In this document: positions 18,718-27,994 of the stretch, in pieces
Numbering within the stretch: position 1 is the stretch's first letter
Layout of the letters: each line of letters opens with the position of its first letter
Assembly: GCF_021283545.2 (NCBI RefSeq)
Contig: NZ_CP128540.1
Coordinates: 1,027,501 to 1,091,500, forward strand
DNA from: Pseudomonas alloputida
GTDB lineage: Bacteria; Pseudomonadota; Gammaproteobacteria; Pseudomonadales; Pseudomonadaceae
Length of the DNA: 64,000 nucleotides
Direction of reading: 5' to 3'
Made by a program: the position numbers and the translations under genes
The notes under the pieces: generated by a model
The model's input: only the letters and a program-made list of their open reading frames with translations
Told to the model about the DNA's origin: nothing
Databases searched by the model: none

Positions 18718-20097
18718 TCAGAGAATGTTGAACGGAATGGTGGTGACCACGCGGAACTCATCCAGGCTGCCATCGCCCTGGGCCTTGCTGGCGCGATGGG
18801 TGGTGTAGGTGGCGCGGATGCTGGTGTCTTTCAGCGGCCCGCTCTGCAACGCGTAGCTGGTGCCGATACCCCACTCATAGTGGGTTTCGCCATCCAGGCC
18901 ATTCACGTCGTAGGCAGTGCCGCGGTAGTGGGTGCCGTCGATACCCCAGCCGCGGGCGTTGTACAGGTTGAACTTCAGGCCAGGCACGCCATAGGGCGCC
19001 ATGTTCAGCACATAGGAAAGCTGCAGCGATTTCTCGTTGGGGCCGTTGAAGTCCGACAGCAGCGAGTTGGCCAGGAAGATGCCGTTGGTTTCGTGCAGGT
19101 AGTCGAAGTACTCATTGCCGTTGACCTGCTGCCAGGAGGCGCTGAGGGTGTGGGCTTGATGGGTCAGGCCCAGTGACAGGCTGTAAGTGTCGTTGTCGAT
19201 CTTGCCCATTTTCTGGCTGCCGGCGTCGACGGTCTTGTAGTAGTTCAGGCCGGTGCTCAGGCTGAGCACTGCGCTGTCGCCGAGCACATGGTTGGCGCCG
19301 AAGTAGTACTGGTTCCAGAAGTCCTCGACCTTGGTGGCGTACAGGCTGGTACTCAGGCTCTTGAACGGCTGGTAGTTGATGCCGGCGGTGCTGGCACGGT
19401 CGGTTTCCACGCCGGTGGCGCTGTACTCGCTGCGGAACTTGCTGAGGCTCTGTTCGGTACGTGGCGAGACGCGGTCGAAGGTGCCCAGGTCGATGCTGAG
19501 GTTGTCGAATTCAGCGCTGTGCAGGAACGCGCCCTGGAAGCTCGAGGGCAGGGCGCGGTTGCCGATGTAGGCGATCATCGGCGTGTCCACCGACTGGCGG
19601 CCAAGGGTAAGGGTGGTGTTGGACACGCGCGCCTTGATATTGCCCAGGCCCAGTTTGCTCCACTGGCCGACGGGGTCGCCATCGCTGTGGGTGAGGGTGC
19701 GGTTGTTGGGGCCGGCGATGGCTTCGCGGCTCTGCTGCAGGGCGATGGCGTTGTAGCCGGCAGCCTCGACGGCGAAGCCCACGGTGCCCTGGGTGAAGCC
19801 GGAGCTGTAATTGAGGATGGTGCCCTGGACCCAGTTTTCACGGCTGTGGGTGTCGTGGCGGGTGCCGTCGTTCTTGTAGTACTTCCACAGCGGCGCGCGT
19901 GCGGCACGTTCGCGGGCATACCAGTTGCGGGTGCTACCGGACAGGCTTTGGCCGTCGATGAAGCCGCTGGCTTGCGCTTGCTCGCTGCTGCTTTTGAGGG
20001 TGAGCGGGAGGTAGTCCTGGCTCTGCGGATCTGCCTGGGCCACCGTGGAAAAGGCACTGATGGATAACGCCAGTGCGGTCAAGGTGAATACTTTCAA
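18718..20097 (-). CDS. opdP: OprD-family outer-membrane porin (OpdP-like)
   Basis: Outer-membrane channel for small substrates, 459 aa, signal peptide MKVFTLTALALSISAFSTVA-QA. OprD-family marks are SGFIDGQSLSGSTRNWYARE, VGFAVEAAGYNAIALQ, and the WGIDGTHYRG near the C-terminus. The gene starts with TTG (20095-20097); GGGAG lies about ten bases upstream and no in-frame ATG fits a signal peptide. Placement between peptide-binding-protein genes matches OpdP of P. aeruginosa, a dipeptide porin; that assignment is by position and family. Confidence 0.85.
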   Translation of the reverse strand: MKVFTLTALALSISAFSTVAQADPQSQDYLPLTLKSSSEQAQASGFIDGQSLSGSTRNWYARERAARAPLWKYYKNDGTRHDTHSRENWVQGTILNYSSGFTQGTVGFAVEAAGYNAIALQQSREAIAGPNNRTLTHSDGDPVGQWSKLGLGNIKARVSNTTLTLGRQSVDTPMIAYIGNRALPSSFQGAFLHSAEFDNLSIDLGTFDRVSPRTEQSLSKFRSEYSATGVETDRASTAGINYQPFKSLSTSLYATKVEDFWNQYYFGANHVLGDSAVLSLSTGLNYYKTVDAGSQKMGKIDNDTYSLSLGLTHQAHTLSASWQQVNGNEYFDYLHETNGIFLANSLLSDFNGPNEKSLQLSYVLNMAPYGVPGLKFNLYNARGWGIDGTHYRGTAYDVNGLDGETHYEWGIGTSYALQSGPLKDTSIRATYTTHRASKAQGDGSLDEFRVVTTIPFNIL

Positions 20098-20217
20098 GGT
20101 TAAAGCTCCCTTTCTTTTCTAGTTATGGCCGGCCTTGTGGGCCGGGTGATTGCTGCGGTGTTGCCAGGGGTGCCGCGGGATCGCCGGGCAGAATCGGGGC
20201 GTTGTGTTGGCCGTTCT

Positions 20218-20312
20218 GGCCTCTTCGCGGGCAAGCCCGCTCCCTCAGGTAGGGCGCAGTGTCCGAACCTGTCGAGATCCTGTGGGAGCGGGCTTGCCCG
20301 CGAAGAGGCCGG
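20218..20312. repeat. REP pair (inverted)
   Basis: Copies at 20218-20249 and 20279-20312 with GGCCTCTTCGCGGGCAAGCC and its inverse, in the gap between the porin gene and the next binding-protein gene. Confidence 0.85.
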
Positions 20313-20325
20313 TACTGGCTAACGC

Positions 20326-21918
20326 TTAATCAACACTCACACCGGAAAAATCATTGCGCCCAAACGGGCTGACCTTGAACTGGGAAACCTTGACGCTAAG
20401 CGGCTGGCTCACGATGGAATGCGCCACCGGCGTAATCGGTACCTGCTGCTTGAGCCGCTGCTGGGCCTGCTGGTACAGGGCGGTGCGTTGCGTACGGTCG
20501 GTCACTTGCTTGGCCTGCTTGACCAGGCTGTCGTACTGCGGATCGCACCACTGCGAGTAGTTGTTGCTGCCGATGGCATCGCAGCTGTAGAGGGTACCCA
20601 GCCAGTTGTCCGGGTCGCCGTTGTCACCGGTCCAGCCGATCAGGGCGATGTCGTGCTCACCGTTTTTCATGCGCTTGAGGTATTCGCCCCATTCGTAGCT
20701 GACGATGCGCACCTTGAATCCGAGCTTGCTCCAGTCCGCCTGGAGCATTTCGGCCATCAGCTTGGCATTGGGGTTGTACGGGCGTTGCACCGGCATGGCC
20801 CACAGGGTGATCTCGGTGCCAGGTTTGACACCCGCCTGCTGGATCAGCTGTCTGGCCTTTTCCGGCGCGTACGGGGCGTCCTTGATGCTGTCGTCATAGG
20901 ACCACTGGGTCGGTGGCATGGCGTTGACCGCCCGTTGGCCGGCGTCCTGGTACACCGCCTGGAGGATGGCTTCCTTGTTGACCGCCATGTCCATTGCCTG
21001 GCGCACTTCCAGGCGGTCGAATGGCGGGTGCTGGGTGTTGTAGGCGATGTAGCCGAGGTTGAAGCCTGGTTGCTGGAGCACCTGCAGCGTGCTGTCGGCC
21101 TTGAGCGCCGGCAGGTCGGCCGGGCGTGGGTGCAGGGTCACCTGGCATTCATTGCGGCGCAGCTTCTGGATACGCACCGACGGGTCGGTATTGATCGAGA
21201 ACACCAGGTTGTCGATCTTCACCTCGTTCGCTGCCCAATAGTCCTTGTTGCCCTTGTAGCGGATCTGCGAATCCTTCTGGTAGCGCTGGAACACGAACGG
21301 CCCGGTACCGATAGGCTGCTGATTGATGTCGCTGGGGCGTCCACTGGCCAGTAGCTGCTCGGCGTATTCAGCGGAGAGGATGGAGGCGAAGCTCATGGCC
21401 AGGTTCTGGATGAACGCGGCATCGACGGTGTTCAGGGTGAACACCACGGTCAATGGGTCGGTCTTCTCGACACGGGCGATGTTCTTGTCCAGGCCCATGC
21501 CGTTGAAATAGGGAAACTCGGTAGGGTAGGCCTGACGGAACCGATGACCCTTGTCGAGCATGCGGTTGAAGGTGAACAGCACATCGTCGGCGTTGAACGT
21601 GCGGCTCGGGCTGAAGGCCTTGTTGCTGTGGAACCTGACCCCTTCACGCAGGTGGAAGGTGTAGCGCAGGCCGTTGTCGGACACCTCCCAGTGCGTCGCC
21701 AGGGCCGGATGCACGGCGGTGCCGCCACGTTCGAACTCGACCAGGCGGTTGTAGATGGGTTCGGCGGCGTCGTTGTCGGTGGCGCTGGTGTACTGGGCGG
21801 TGTCGAAACCGGCGGGGCTACCTTCAGAGCAGAACACTAGGTTGTTGGCGAGCAGGACCGGGGATTGGCTGACCAGGCCCAGGGCCAGCAGCGCGGAAAG
21901 GCAGGTAACGTGGCGCAT
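20326..21918 (-). CDS. dppA: Di/oligopeptide-binding protein, second copy
   Basis: Periplasmic family 5 binding protein, 530 aa, signal peptide MRHVTCLSALLALGLVSQ to LLANN, mature start LVFCSEGSPAGFDTAQYTSA. Clearly a close paralogue of the 22065 product: both share LNTVDAAFIQNLAMSFASI-type text, NAMPPTQWSYDDSIKDA and WAMPVQRPYNPNAKLMAEML. AAGGA precedes the ATG. Likely delivers peptides to DppBCDF. Confidence 0.88.
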   Translation of the reverse strand: MRHVTCLSALLALGLVSQSPVLLANNLVFCSEGSPAGFDTAQYTSATDNDAAEPIYNRLVEFERGGTAVHPALATHWEVSDNGLRYTFHLREGVRFHSNKAFSPSRTFNADDVLFTFNRMLDKGHRFRQAYPTEFPYFNGMGLDKNIARVEKTDPLTVVFTLNTVDAAFIQNLAMSFASILSAEYAEQLLASGRPSDINQQPIGTGPFVFQRYQKDSQIRYKGNKDYWAANEVKIDNLVFSINTDPSVRIQKLRRNECQVTLHPRPADLPALKADSTLQVLQQPGFNLGYIAYNTQHPPFDRLEVRQAMDMAVNKEAILQAVYQDAGQRAVNAMPPTQWSYDDSIKDAPYAPEKARQLIQQAGVKPGTEITLWAMPVQRPYNPNAKLMAEMLQADWSKLGFKVRIVSYEWGEYLKRMKNGEHDIALIGWTGDNGDPDNWLGTLYSCDAIGSNNYSQWCDPQYDSLVKQAKQVTDRTQRTALYQQAQQRLKQQVPITPVAHSIVSQPLSVKVSQFKVSPFGRNDFSGVSVD

Positions 21919-22031
21919 GGCAAATCCTTTTTCATCTGTTCGCGCCGCCTCCGGGTACGACTGACGGCAACAGTTCGCCGACCCCGTAGCGTATGGCCGC
22001 AGGACGACATGAAGGGGTAGCGGGGGTGAAG

Positions 22032-22055
22032 GGCACCCGCGATTCAGCGGGTGCC
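22032..22055 (-). terminator. Hairpin after the dppA1-type gene
   Basis: GGCACCCGC-gattca-GCGGGTGCC, 9-bp perfect arms, just after the stop of the 22065 gene. There is no T run, so it may attenuate rather than end transcription, or stabilise the message of the highly expressed binding protein. Confidence 0.4.
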
Positions 22056-22064
22056 TCAGTCAGC

Positions 22065-23690
22065 CTATTTGTCCACGCTGACGCCGTAGAAGGAATTCAG
22101 CGCGAACGGGCTGATCTTGAAGTCCTTCACCTTGGCGCTCATGGGCTGGTAGACAGTGGAGTGGGCGATCGGGGTGATCGGTACCTGCTCCTTGAGTATA
22201 TGCTGCGCCTTCTGGTACAGCTCGGTGCGCTTGGCCTGGTCGGACGTGGCCTTGGCCTGCTTGATCAGGTCGTCGTAGGGCTTGTAGCACCACTTGGAGA
22301 AGTTGTTGCCATCGACGGCATCGCAACCGTAGAGGGTACCCAGCCAGTTGTCCGGGTCACCATTGTCACCGCTCCAGCCAATCAGCATGGCACCCTGTTC
22401 GCCACCTTTGGAGCGCTTGATGTACTCGCCCCATTCATAACTGACGATCTTCGCCTTGATACCGATCTTGGCCCAGTCGGACTGGAGCATTTCAGCCATC
22501 AGTTTGGCATTGGGGTTGTACGGGCGTTGCACGGGCATGGCCCACAGGGTGATTTCGGTGCCTTCCTTGATGCCGGCTTCCTTGAGCAGTTGCTTGGCTT
22601 TCTCGGGGTCAAAGGCGGCGTCCTTGATGCTGTCGTCATAGGACCACTGCGTGGGCGGCATGGCGTTGACCGCCAGCTGGCCGGCGCCCTGGTACACCGA
22701 CTCGATGATCTTTTTCTTGTCCACGGCCATGTCCAGCGCCTGTCGGACTTTCAGCTGGGCCATGGGGTTGGCCTCGTTGCTGCCCTTGATCTTGTCCATC
22801 ACGTTGTAGGCGATATAGCCGAGGTTGAAACCGGCCTGCTGCGGCATTTGCAGGTTCTTGTCGGCTTTTAGCGGCTCGATGTCGGCCGGGCGTGGGAACA
22901 GGGTGACCTGGCACTCGTTCTTCTTGAGCTTCTGCATGCGCACCGAGGCGTCGGTGGTGATGGCAAAGATCAGGTTGTCGATCTTCACGTCCTCGGGCTG
23001 CCAGTAGTCCTTGTTGCCCTTGAAGCGGATCTGCGCGTCCTTCTGGTATTTGCTGAACACGAACGGGCCGGTGCCGATCGGCTTCTGGTTGATGTCGGCG
23101 GCCTTGCCGTTCTTTAGGAGCTGGTCGGCGTATTCGGCGGACTGGATCGAGGCAAAGCTCATGGCCAGGTTCTGGATGAACGCGGCGTCAACCTCGTTGA
23201 GGGTGAACTTCACCGTGTGCTCGTCAAGCTTCTCCACCTTGGCAATGTTCTTGTCCATGCCCATGTCGGTGAAGTATGGAAACTCGGTGGGGTACGCCTT
23301 GCGGAACGGGTTGTCCTTGTCGAGCATGCGGTTGAAGGTGAACAGCACGTCGTCGGCGTTGAACGGGCGACTGGGCTTGAAGTAGTCGGTGGTGTGGAAC
23401 TTGACCCCTTCGCGCAGGTGGAAGGTGTAGGTCTTGCCGTCGTCGGACACTTCCCATTTGGTCGCCAGGCCCGGGATGACCGCAGTGCCGCCGCGCTCGA
23501 ACTGGGTCAGGCGGTTGAACACGGTCTCTGCCGAGGCATCGAAGTCGGTCCCGGTGGTGTACTGCCCCGGATCGAAGCCGGCCGGGCTGCCTTCGGAGCA
23601 GAACACCAGGTTGGATGCGGCAACGGCCGACGGTGCGCCGCTGAGCAAGCCTGCACCCAGCAGGAACGGAATGACTGCGTGTTTGAGCAT
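22065..23690 (-). CDS. dppA: Di/oligopeptide-binding protein, first copy of the block
   Basis: Periplasmic family 5 binding protein, 541 aa, signal peptide MLKHAVIPFLLGAGLLSG to AVAA, mature start SNLVFCSEGSPAGFDPGQYT. First gene of the transcription order (binding protein, binding protein, porin, binding protein, dppBCDF). GAGG precedes the ATG. A palindrome 227 bp upstream of the start could bind a repressor. Very similar to the 20326 product; a past tandem duplication is likely. Confidence 0.9.
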   Translation of the reverse strand: MLKHAVIPFLLGAGLLSGAPSAVAASNLVFCSEGSPAGFDPGQYTTGTDFDASAETVFNRLTQFERGGTAVIPGLATKWEVSDDGKTYTFHLREGVKFHTTDYFKPSRPFNADDVLFTFNRMLDKDNPFRKAYPTEFPYFTDMGMDKNIAKVEKLDEHTVKFTLNEVDAAFIQNLAMSFASIQSAEYADQLLKNGKAADINQKPIGTGPFVFSKYQKDAQIRFKGNKDYWQPEDVKIDNLIFAITTDASVRMQKLKKNECQVTLFPRPADIEPLKADKNLQMPQQAGFNLGYIAYNVMDKIKGSNEANPMAQLKVRQALDMAVDKKKIIESVYQGAGQLAVNAMPPTQWSYDDSIKDAAFDPEKAKQLLKEAGIKEGTEITLWAMPVQRPYNPNAKLMAEMLQSDWAKIGIKAKIVSYEWGEYIKRSKGGEQGAMLIGWSGDNGDPDNWLGTLYGCDAVDGNNFSKWCYKPYDDLIKQAKATSDQAKRTELYQKAQHILKEQVPITPIAHSTVYQPMSAKVKDFKISPFALNSFYGVSVDK

Positions 23691-23915
23691 GGTGGCCTCA
23701 TTGTTGTCATTTTTTGGATGAGGTGGCCTCGTGAGCCGACCTGCGGATACTTATGCAGGGGGCGTTCCCATTGCAACAGGTACAAGGATAGTTGACGCCG
23801 GGAAAGTGGTACGAACGTACATGGATGTCGCATCGGTATAACTTTTGGCGAAGTTAAACGTTTGCGTAGGCAAAATGATGGCGTTTTGCGCGATGTTTCT
23901 AGGTAGGGGAAAGCG

Positions 23916-23929
23916 TAGGATGCATCCTA
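23916..23929. promoter_or_regulatory. 14-bp perfect palindrome, candidate operator
   Basis: TAGGATGCATCCTA in A/T-richer DNA upstream of the first binding-protein gene. Confidence 0.35.
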
Positions 23930-23975
23930 ATGGTGCGTAAGAAATGTCTGAAAATAAAGAAAATGACGCAGTCAC

Positions 23976-24006
23976 CCGTAGGAGCGGGTTTACCCGCGAA
24001 CACGGG
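23976..24006. repeat. REP element (single)
   Basis: CGTAGGAGCGGGTTTACCCG then CGAACACGGG; no partner copy is visible within 100 bp. Confidence 0.7.
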
Positions 24007-24017
24007 CGAAGCCCGTG
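24001..24017 (-). terminator. Hairpin after the SIMPL gene
   Basis: CACGGGC-gaa-GCCCGTG, about 55 bp past the stop of the 24071 gene. Confidence 0.35.
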
Positions 24018-24070
24018 CCATCCACCGCCGTGTCTTGCTCGCGGGCTCCCACAGATGATGCGTGGACGCC

Positions 24071-24787
24071 TTATGGCATCTGCACTTCGATCAGGCCATC
24101 GGCATTCATGCTCACTTCACTGGTGCCTGCCTCGATATCTGGCGCCGGTGCTGCTTCATCAGCCCCCATGGCCTTCATCGCCATCGGCGCGCTACGCAAG
24201 TACGGGCGCGGGTAGCCGCTGCTGTTGAGGTTCAGGCTCACCACTTTGTAGCCTTTGCCACCCAGCGCTTCGGTCGCCAGTTGCGCGCGTGCCTTGAAGG
24301 CATCGACCGCATCCTTGAGCAGAGCATCCTCGCTGGCCTTGCGCGTGGCCGGGGCGATGGAAAAGTCCATGCCAGCCATTTTCAGCTCTTGCAACAAATC
24401 GGCGGTAAGCTGGGACAAGGCCGGGAAGTTGGCGCTTTCAAGGCGCAGTTCGGCGCGCTCGCGCCAGCCGGTAATTTTCTGGCCCTTGCTGTCATACACC
24501 GGGTAGCTGTTGCGGCTGCCTTGGCTGATCTTCACGTCCTTGACCTGGCGCGACTGCTGCACGGCCTTGTTCATGGTTTCGGTAATCTGCTTGGCGAGCT
24601 TGCCCGGGTCGCTGTTCTGCGCTTCGCTGTACAGGGTCACGACCATCAGGTCGCGCGCCACTTCCTTGCTGACTTCGGCACGCAGCGATACCTGGTTGAA
24701 ACGCGGTTCATCGGCAGCCAGTGCCGGCAGGCTGGCGAGCAGGCCGCAAGACATGATCAGGGCGGCGCCGCGACGTGGGATTTGCAT
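24071..24787 (-). CDS. SIMPL-domain (DUF541) periplasmic protein
   Basis: Secreted or periplasmic protein, 238 aa, signal peptide ending SLPALAADEP. The domain is the SIMPL/DUF541 fold (LRAEVSKEVARDLMVVTLYS and VKISQGSRNSYPVYD), whose E. coli relative YggE is linked to oxidative stress; the biochemical role is unknown. AAGGAG lies six bases before the ATG. It is divergent from roxS with about 200 bp between, so both could respond to redox state, which is only inference. Confidence 0.82.
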   Translation of the reverse strand: MQIPRRGAALIMSCGLLASLPALAADEPRFNQVSLRAEVSKEVARDLMVVTLYSEAQNSDPGKLAKQITETMNKAVQQSRQVKDVKISQGSRNSYPVYDSKGQKITGWRERAELRLESANFPALSQLTADLLQELKMAGMDFSIAPATRKASEDALLKDAVDAFKARAQLATEALGGKGYKVVSLNLNSSGYPRPYLRSAPMAMKAMGADEAAPAPDIEAGTSEVSMNADGLIEVQMP

Positions 24788-24989
24788 GTGGTACTCCTTG
24801 GCATTTGAAGGCGTGGGGGCTGGTCATCCATTCCACGCATGGCCCATAGGACCGGCAACAGTGTAGTGGGTTCAAAAGTGCCATCATGAACCTGTGACAA
24901 AGTGTGGCGCTTTGCCGCATCGCTGCAGCGAGGCGCCCGGCTTCGGTATACTCCAGCCGATTTTTCTGGAGCACTCATCAGGAGAGCTC

Positions 24990-26246
24990 ATGCTCGCCGC
25001 CGTACAACCGTTGTCCGCTACCCGCCAGAACCTTTGGCGCCTGACCGTCATTCGGGTCCTGGTCCTGGCTGCCCAGGCCGGCTCGGTGGGCGTTGCCTAC
25101 TGGACCGAACTGCTGCCGTTGCCCTGGCTGTCACTGGCCGGCACCTTGGCCTTGTCTTCGTTGCTGTGTGCCTTCACGGCCCTGCGCCTGCGGCTGTCGC
25201 TGCCCGTCACCGAAATGGAGTACGCCCTGCAGCTGGCCTGTGACCTGCTGATCCACAGTGCCTTGCTGTATTACTCCGGCGGCTCGACCAACCCGTTCGT
25301 GTCGTATTACCTGGTGCCGCTGGCGATCGCTGCGGTGACCTTGCCGTGGCTGTATTCGCTGATCCTGTCGGGCATTGCGCTGACGGCCTACAGCTTGCTG
25401 CTGGTGCAGTTCTACCCGCTCGAAGGGCTGCCGATGGCGCGGGACAAGATGCAGGTCTACGGCATGTGGCTGAGCATTGCCCTGGCGGCGGCTGTGATCA
25501 CCTTTTTTGCCGCGCGCATGGCCGAAGAGCTGCGCCGCCAGGAGCAGCTGCGTTCAGAGCGGCGTGAAGAAAGCCTGCGCGACGAGCAACTGCTGGCTGT
25601 GGCTACCCAGGCCGCCGGTGCCGCCCATGAACTGGGTACGCCGCTGGCGACCATGAGCGTGCTGATCAACGAAATGCGCCAGGACCACACCGACCCGCTG
25701 TTGCAGGAGGACCTGCAAATCCTCCAGGACCAGGTAAAGCTGTGCAAAGAGACTTTGCAACAGCTGGTGCGCGCAGCCGAAGCCAACCGGCGCCTGGCCA
25801 TCGTGGAGCAGGATGTGACCGCCTGGCTGGACGAGGCGCTCAACCGCTGGCACCTGATGCGCCCGGAAGCCAGCTACCGCTTCCAGCGCCTGCGCGACGG
25901 CAAGGTGCCGCGTCTGGCGCCGCCGCCAGACCTGACCCAGGCGTTACTGAATCTGCTGAACAATGCCGCCGATGCCTGCCCTGATGATCTGGAAGTTCGC
26001 CTGGACTGGGACGCCCAGGACATCGTCATCAGTATCCACGACCATGGTCCTGGTGTACCGCCAGCCATTGCCGAAGCCATTGGCAAACCTTTTATTACCA
26101 CCAAGGGCAAAGGCTTCGGCCTGGGCCTGTTCTTGAGCAAGGCCAGCGTGACCCGTGCGGGCGGCTCGGTGAAACTCTATAGTCATGAACAGGGTGGCAC
26201 CCTGACCGAACTGCGCCTGCCCTATGGCAAGCGAGGAGATGAATGA
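24990..26246 (+). CDS. roxS: Redox sensor histidine kinase RoxS (RegB/PrrB family)
   Basis: Inner-membrane sensor kinase of 418 aa. About six hydrophobic spans occupy residues 15-175; the loop motif GGSTNPF (residues 97-103) is the quinone-linked signature of RegB/PrrB sensors. Phosphoacceptor His213 lies in AGAAHELGTPLATM, and the ATPase has NAADACPDD (N box), HDHGPGVP (G1) and GKGFGLGLFLSKA (G2). Start at MLAAVQPLSATRQ, preceded by AGGAG; the frame opens 32 codons earlier without a site. Overlaps roxR. The family controls terminal oxidases and redox balance. Confidence 0.92.
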   Translation: MLAAVQPLSATRQNLWRLTVIRVLVLAAQAGSVGVAYWTELLPLPWLSLAGTLALSSLLCAFTALRLRLSLPVTEMEYALQLACDLLIHSALLYYSGGSTNPFVSYYLVPLAIAAVTLPWLYSLILSGIALTAYSLLLVQFYPLEGLPMARDKMQVYGMWLSIALAAAVITFFAARMAEELRRQEQLRSERREESLRDEQLLAVATQAAGAAHELGTPLATMSVLINEMRQDHTDPLLQEDLQILQDQVKLCKETLQQLVRAAEANRRLAIVEQDVTAWLDEALNRWHLMRPEASYRFQRLRDGKVPRLAPPPDLTQALLNLLNNAADACPDDLEVRLDWDAQDIVISIHDHGPGVPPAIAEAIGKPFITTKGKGFGLGLFLSKASVTRAGGSVKLYSHEQGGTLTELRLPYGKRGDE

Positions 26247-26806
26247 TGAGCGAAGAAAACCAGGTCGAAAGCGAAGAGCTGCCGCACCTGCTGCTGGTGG
26301 ATGACGATGCCACCTTCACCCGGGTCATGGCCCGGGCCATGAGCCGTCGCGGTTTCCGTGTGAGCACTGCCAGTTCTGCCGAAGAAGGCTTGATTCTGGC
26401 CCAGCAGGACCTGCCGGACTACGCCACGCTGGACCTGAAGATGGATGGCGACTCCGGCCTGGTGCTGCTGCCCAAGCTGCTGGAACTGGACCCGGAAATG
26501 CGCGTGGTGATCCTGACCGGGTACTCGAGCATTGCCACCGCAGTGGAGGCGGTCAAGCGCGGTGCCTGCAACTACCTGTGCAAGCCGGCTGACGCCGATG
26601 ACGTGTTGGCAGCACTGCTGTCGGAGCACACCGACCTGGATACCCTGGTGCCGGAAAACCCGATGTCGGTCGATCGCCTGCAGTGGGAACACATCCAGCG
26701 CGTGCTGAACGAGCATGAAGGCAATATCTCGGCCACCGCACGGGCGCTGGGCATGCACCGACGGACGTTGCAGCGCAAGCTGCAGAAGCGGCCGGTTCGG
26801 CGCTGA
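26246..26806 (+). CDS. roxR: Redox response regulator RoxR (RegA/PrrA family)
   Basis: Response regulator of 186 aa. Receiver domain with acidic pocket VDDD and the phosphorylated Asp63 in LDLKMDGDSG; a proline-containing linker (DTLVPENPMSVDRLQ) and a C-terminal Fis-type helix-turn-helix (GNISATARALGMHRRTLQRK) match RegA/PrrA. Two ATGs are adjacent; I choose the second because AGGAG is seven bases before it, versus four for the first. Translationally coupled to roxS by a one-base overlap. Confidence 0.93.
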   Translation: MSEENQVESEELPHLLLVDDDATFTRVMARAMSRRGFRVSTASSAEEGLILAQQDLPDYATLDLKMDGDSGLVLLPKLLELDPEMRVVILTGYSSIATAVEAVKRGACNYLCKPADADDVLAALLSEHTDLDTLVPENPMSVDRLQWEHIQRVLNEHEGNISATARALGMHRRTLQRKLQKRPVRR

Positions 26807-26824
26807 TTCCTTATCGATGATGTT

Positions 26825-26885
26825 GGCCTGTTCGCGGGGGAATCCGCTCCTGCAACTGTGAGCGCGGGCTTGCCCGCGAAGGGCT
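26825..26885. repeat. Degenerate REP pair
   Basis: CTGTTCGCGGGGGAATCCGC and, 30 bp later, gaGCGCGGGCTTGCCCGCGA in opposite orientation, between roxR and the serine hydrolase gene. The first copy has a mismatched stem. Confidence 0.65.
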
Positions 26886-26914
26886 GCAAAGCAGTCCCAA
26901 TCAAGGCGAGCTCG

Positions 26915-27994
26915 ATGAAGGTACTGTTGGTCATCCTTGCGCTGGTTGCAGGTAGCGCCAAAGCTGAAGACTGGCCTGACCCGCAGTGGCAGAACGACCC
27001 TGCCACCCTCGACTGGCAGGCCGTCGATGCCTACGCCTTTCCTGCACGCTCCCCCTCGGAGCGCAACGGCATCCGCACGGACGCTCTGCTGATCATCCGC
27101 GACGGGCGTATCCTCCACGAGCGCTACACCGCGCCCACCCGCGCCGCCACCGCGCACCTGACCTGGTCGGTAAGCAAGAGCGTACTGGCCACGGTAATGG
27201 GCGTAGCCCAGGGCGAAGGCCGCTTCCAGCTGCAAGACCCGGTCAGCCGCTTCTATCCACCCATGCGCGCCCACCCAGGCGTGCGCGTTGCCGACCTGCT
27301 GCACTGGGCCAGTGGCCTTGAGTGGCAGGAAGACTACGAATACGCGCCGCTGAAGTCCTCGGTGGTGGCCATGCTGTATACCCGTGGCCGCGCAGACATG
27401 GCCGCCTACGCGGCGGCCCGGGGTGCCGCCGCCAGCCCCGGTCAGCGGTTCCTCTACTCCAGCGGCGACAGCAACCTGCTGGCCGCCGCGCTGCGTGGCA
27501 TGCTCGATGCCGGGCAGTACCCCGACTACCCCTGGCACGCACTGTTCACCCCGTTGGGTATCGGCAGTGCGGTGTGGGAGCGTGACCGGGCAGGCACCTA
27601 TGTAGGCTCTTCCTATCTCTACCTCAGTGCCCGCGATTTGGCCCGTATTGGCCTGCTGATGCAGCGCGACGGGCGCTGGCAGGGCCGACAATTGCTGCCC
27701 AAAGCCTGGGTAGCTTTCAACCGCACCCCGTTTGTCCAGGCCCAGGCGCTGCCTGGCGAGGCCATCCCGGGCGGCCACTGGTGGCTCAACCAGCCGCTGG
27801 CTGGCGCCGAACGGCCTTGGCCCAGTGCACCGGCAGACACCTTCGCCGCCCTTGGCCACTGGGGGCAGGCTTTATATGTGCTGCCTGAGCAAAAGCTGGT
27901 GATCGTGCGCTACGCCGATGACCGCGACAGCAGCTATCGACACGACGAATTGCTCAAGCGGGTGCTGGCGGTACTGGCCGGGGAGGGGGCATGA
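26915..27994 (+). CDS. Serine hydrolase, class C beta-lactamase fold (6-aminohexanoate-dimer hydrolase type)
   Basis: Exported hydrolase of about 359 aa, signal peptide MKVLLVILALVAGSAKAED. The catalytic S-x-x-K is in TWSVSKSVLATVMG; YSSGDSNLLAAALR holds the second-motif tyrosine in the arrangement seen in EstB and nylon-oligomer hydrolases; GHWGQALYV looks like the third motif (KTG replaced by HWG). So an esterase or amidase of the penicillin-binding-protein fold rather than a true beta-lactamase. AAGGCGAG precedes the ATG; the frame starts earlier inside a REP, which I reject. Overlaps the next gene by four bases. Confidence 0.82.
   Translation: MKVLLVILALVAGSAKAEDWPDPQWQNDPATLDWQAVDAYAFPARSPSERNGIRTDALLIIRDGRILHERYTAPTRAATAHLTWSVSKSVLATVMGVAQGEGRFQLQDPVSRFYPPMRAHPGVRVADLLHWASGLEWQEDYEYAPLKSSVVAMLYTRGRADMAAYAAARGAAASPGQRFLYSSGDSNLLAAALRGMLDAGQYPDYPWHALFTPLGIGSAVWERDRAGTYVGSSYLYLSARDLARIGLLMQRDGRWQGRQLLPKAWVAFNRTPFVQAQALPGEAIPGGHWWLNQPLAGAERPWPSAPADTFAALGHWGQALYVLPEQKLVIVRYADDRDSSYRHDELLKRVLAVLAGEGA

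Larger units (their letters stand above)
23691..24070. other. Intergenic region upstream of the dpp block
   Basis: About 380 bp between the first dpp binding-protein gene and the end of the SIMPL gene, both on the minus strand. It holds the palindrome at 23916, a single REP at 23976 and a hairpin at 24001. The dpp promoter must lie here; I do not see a confident -35/-10 pair. Confidence 0.5.

Noticed and set aside
26915..27994. Serine hydrolase called as an AmpC beta-lactamase
   Set aside because: The third motif is H-W-G rather than K-T-G and the second-motif arrangement is that of esterases/amidases, so resistance function is not supported.
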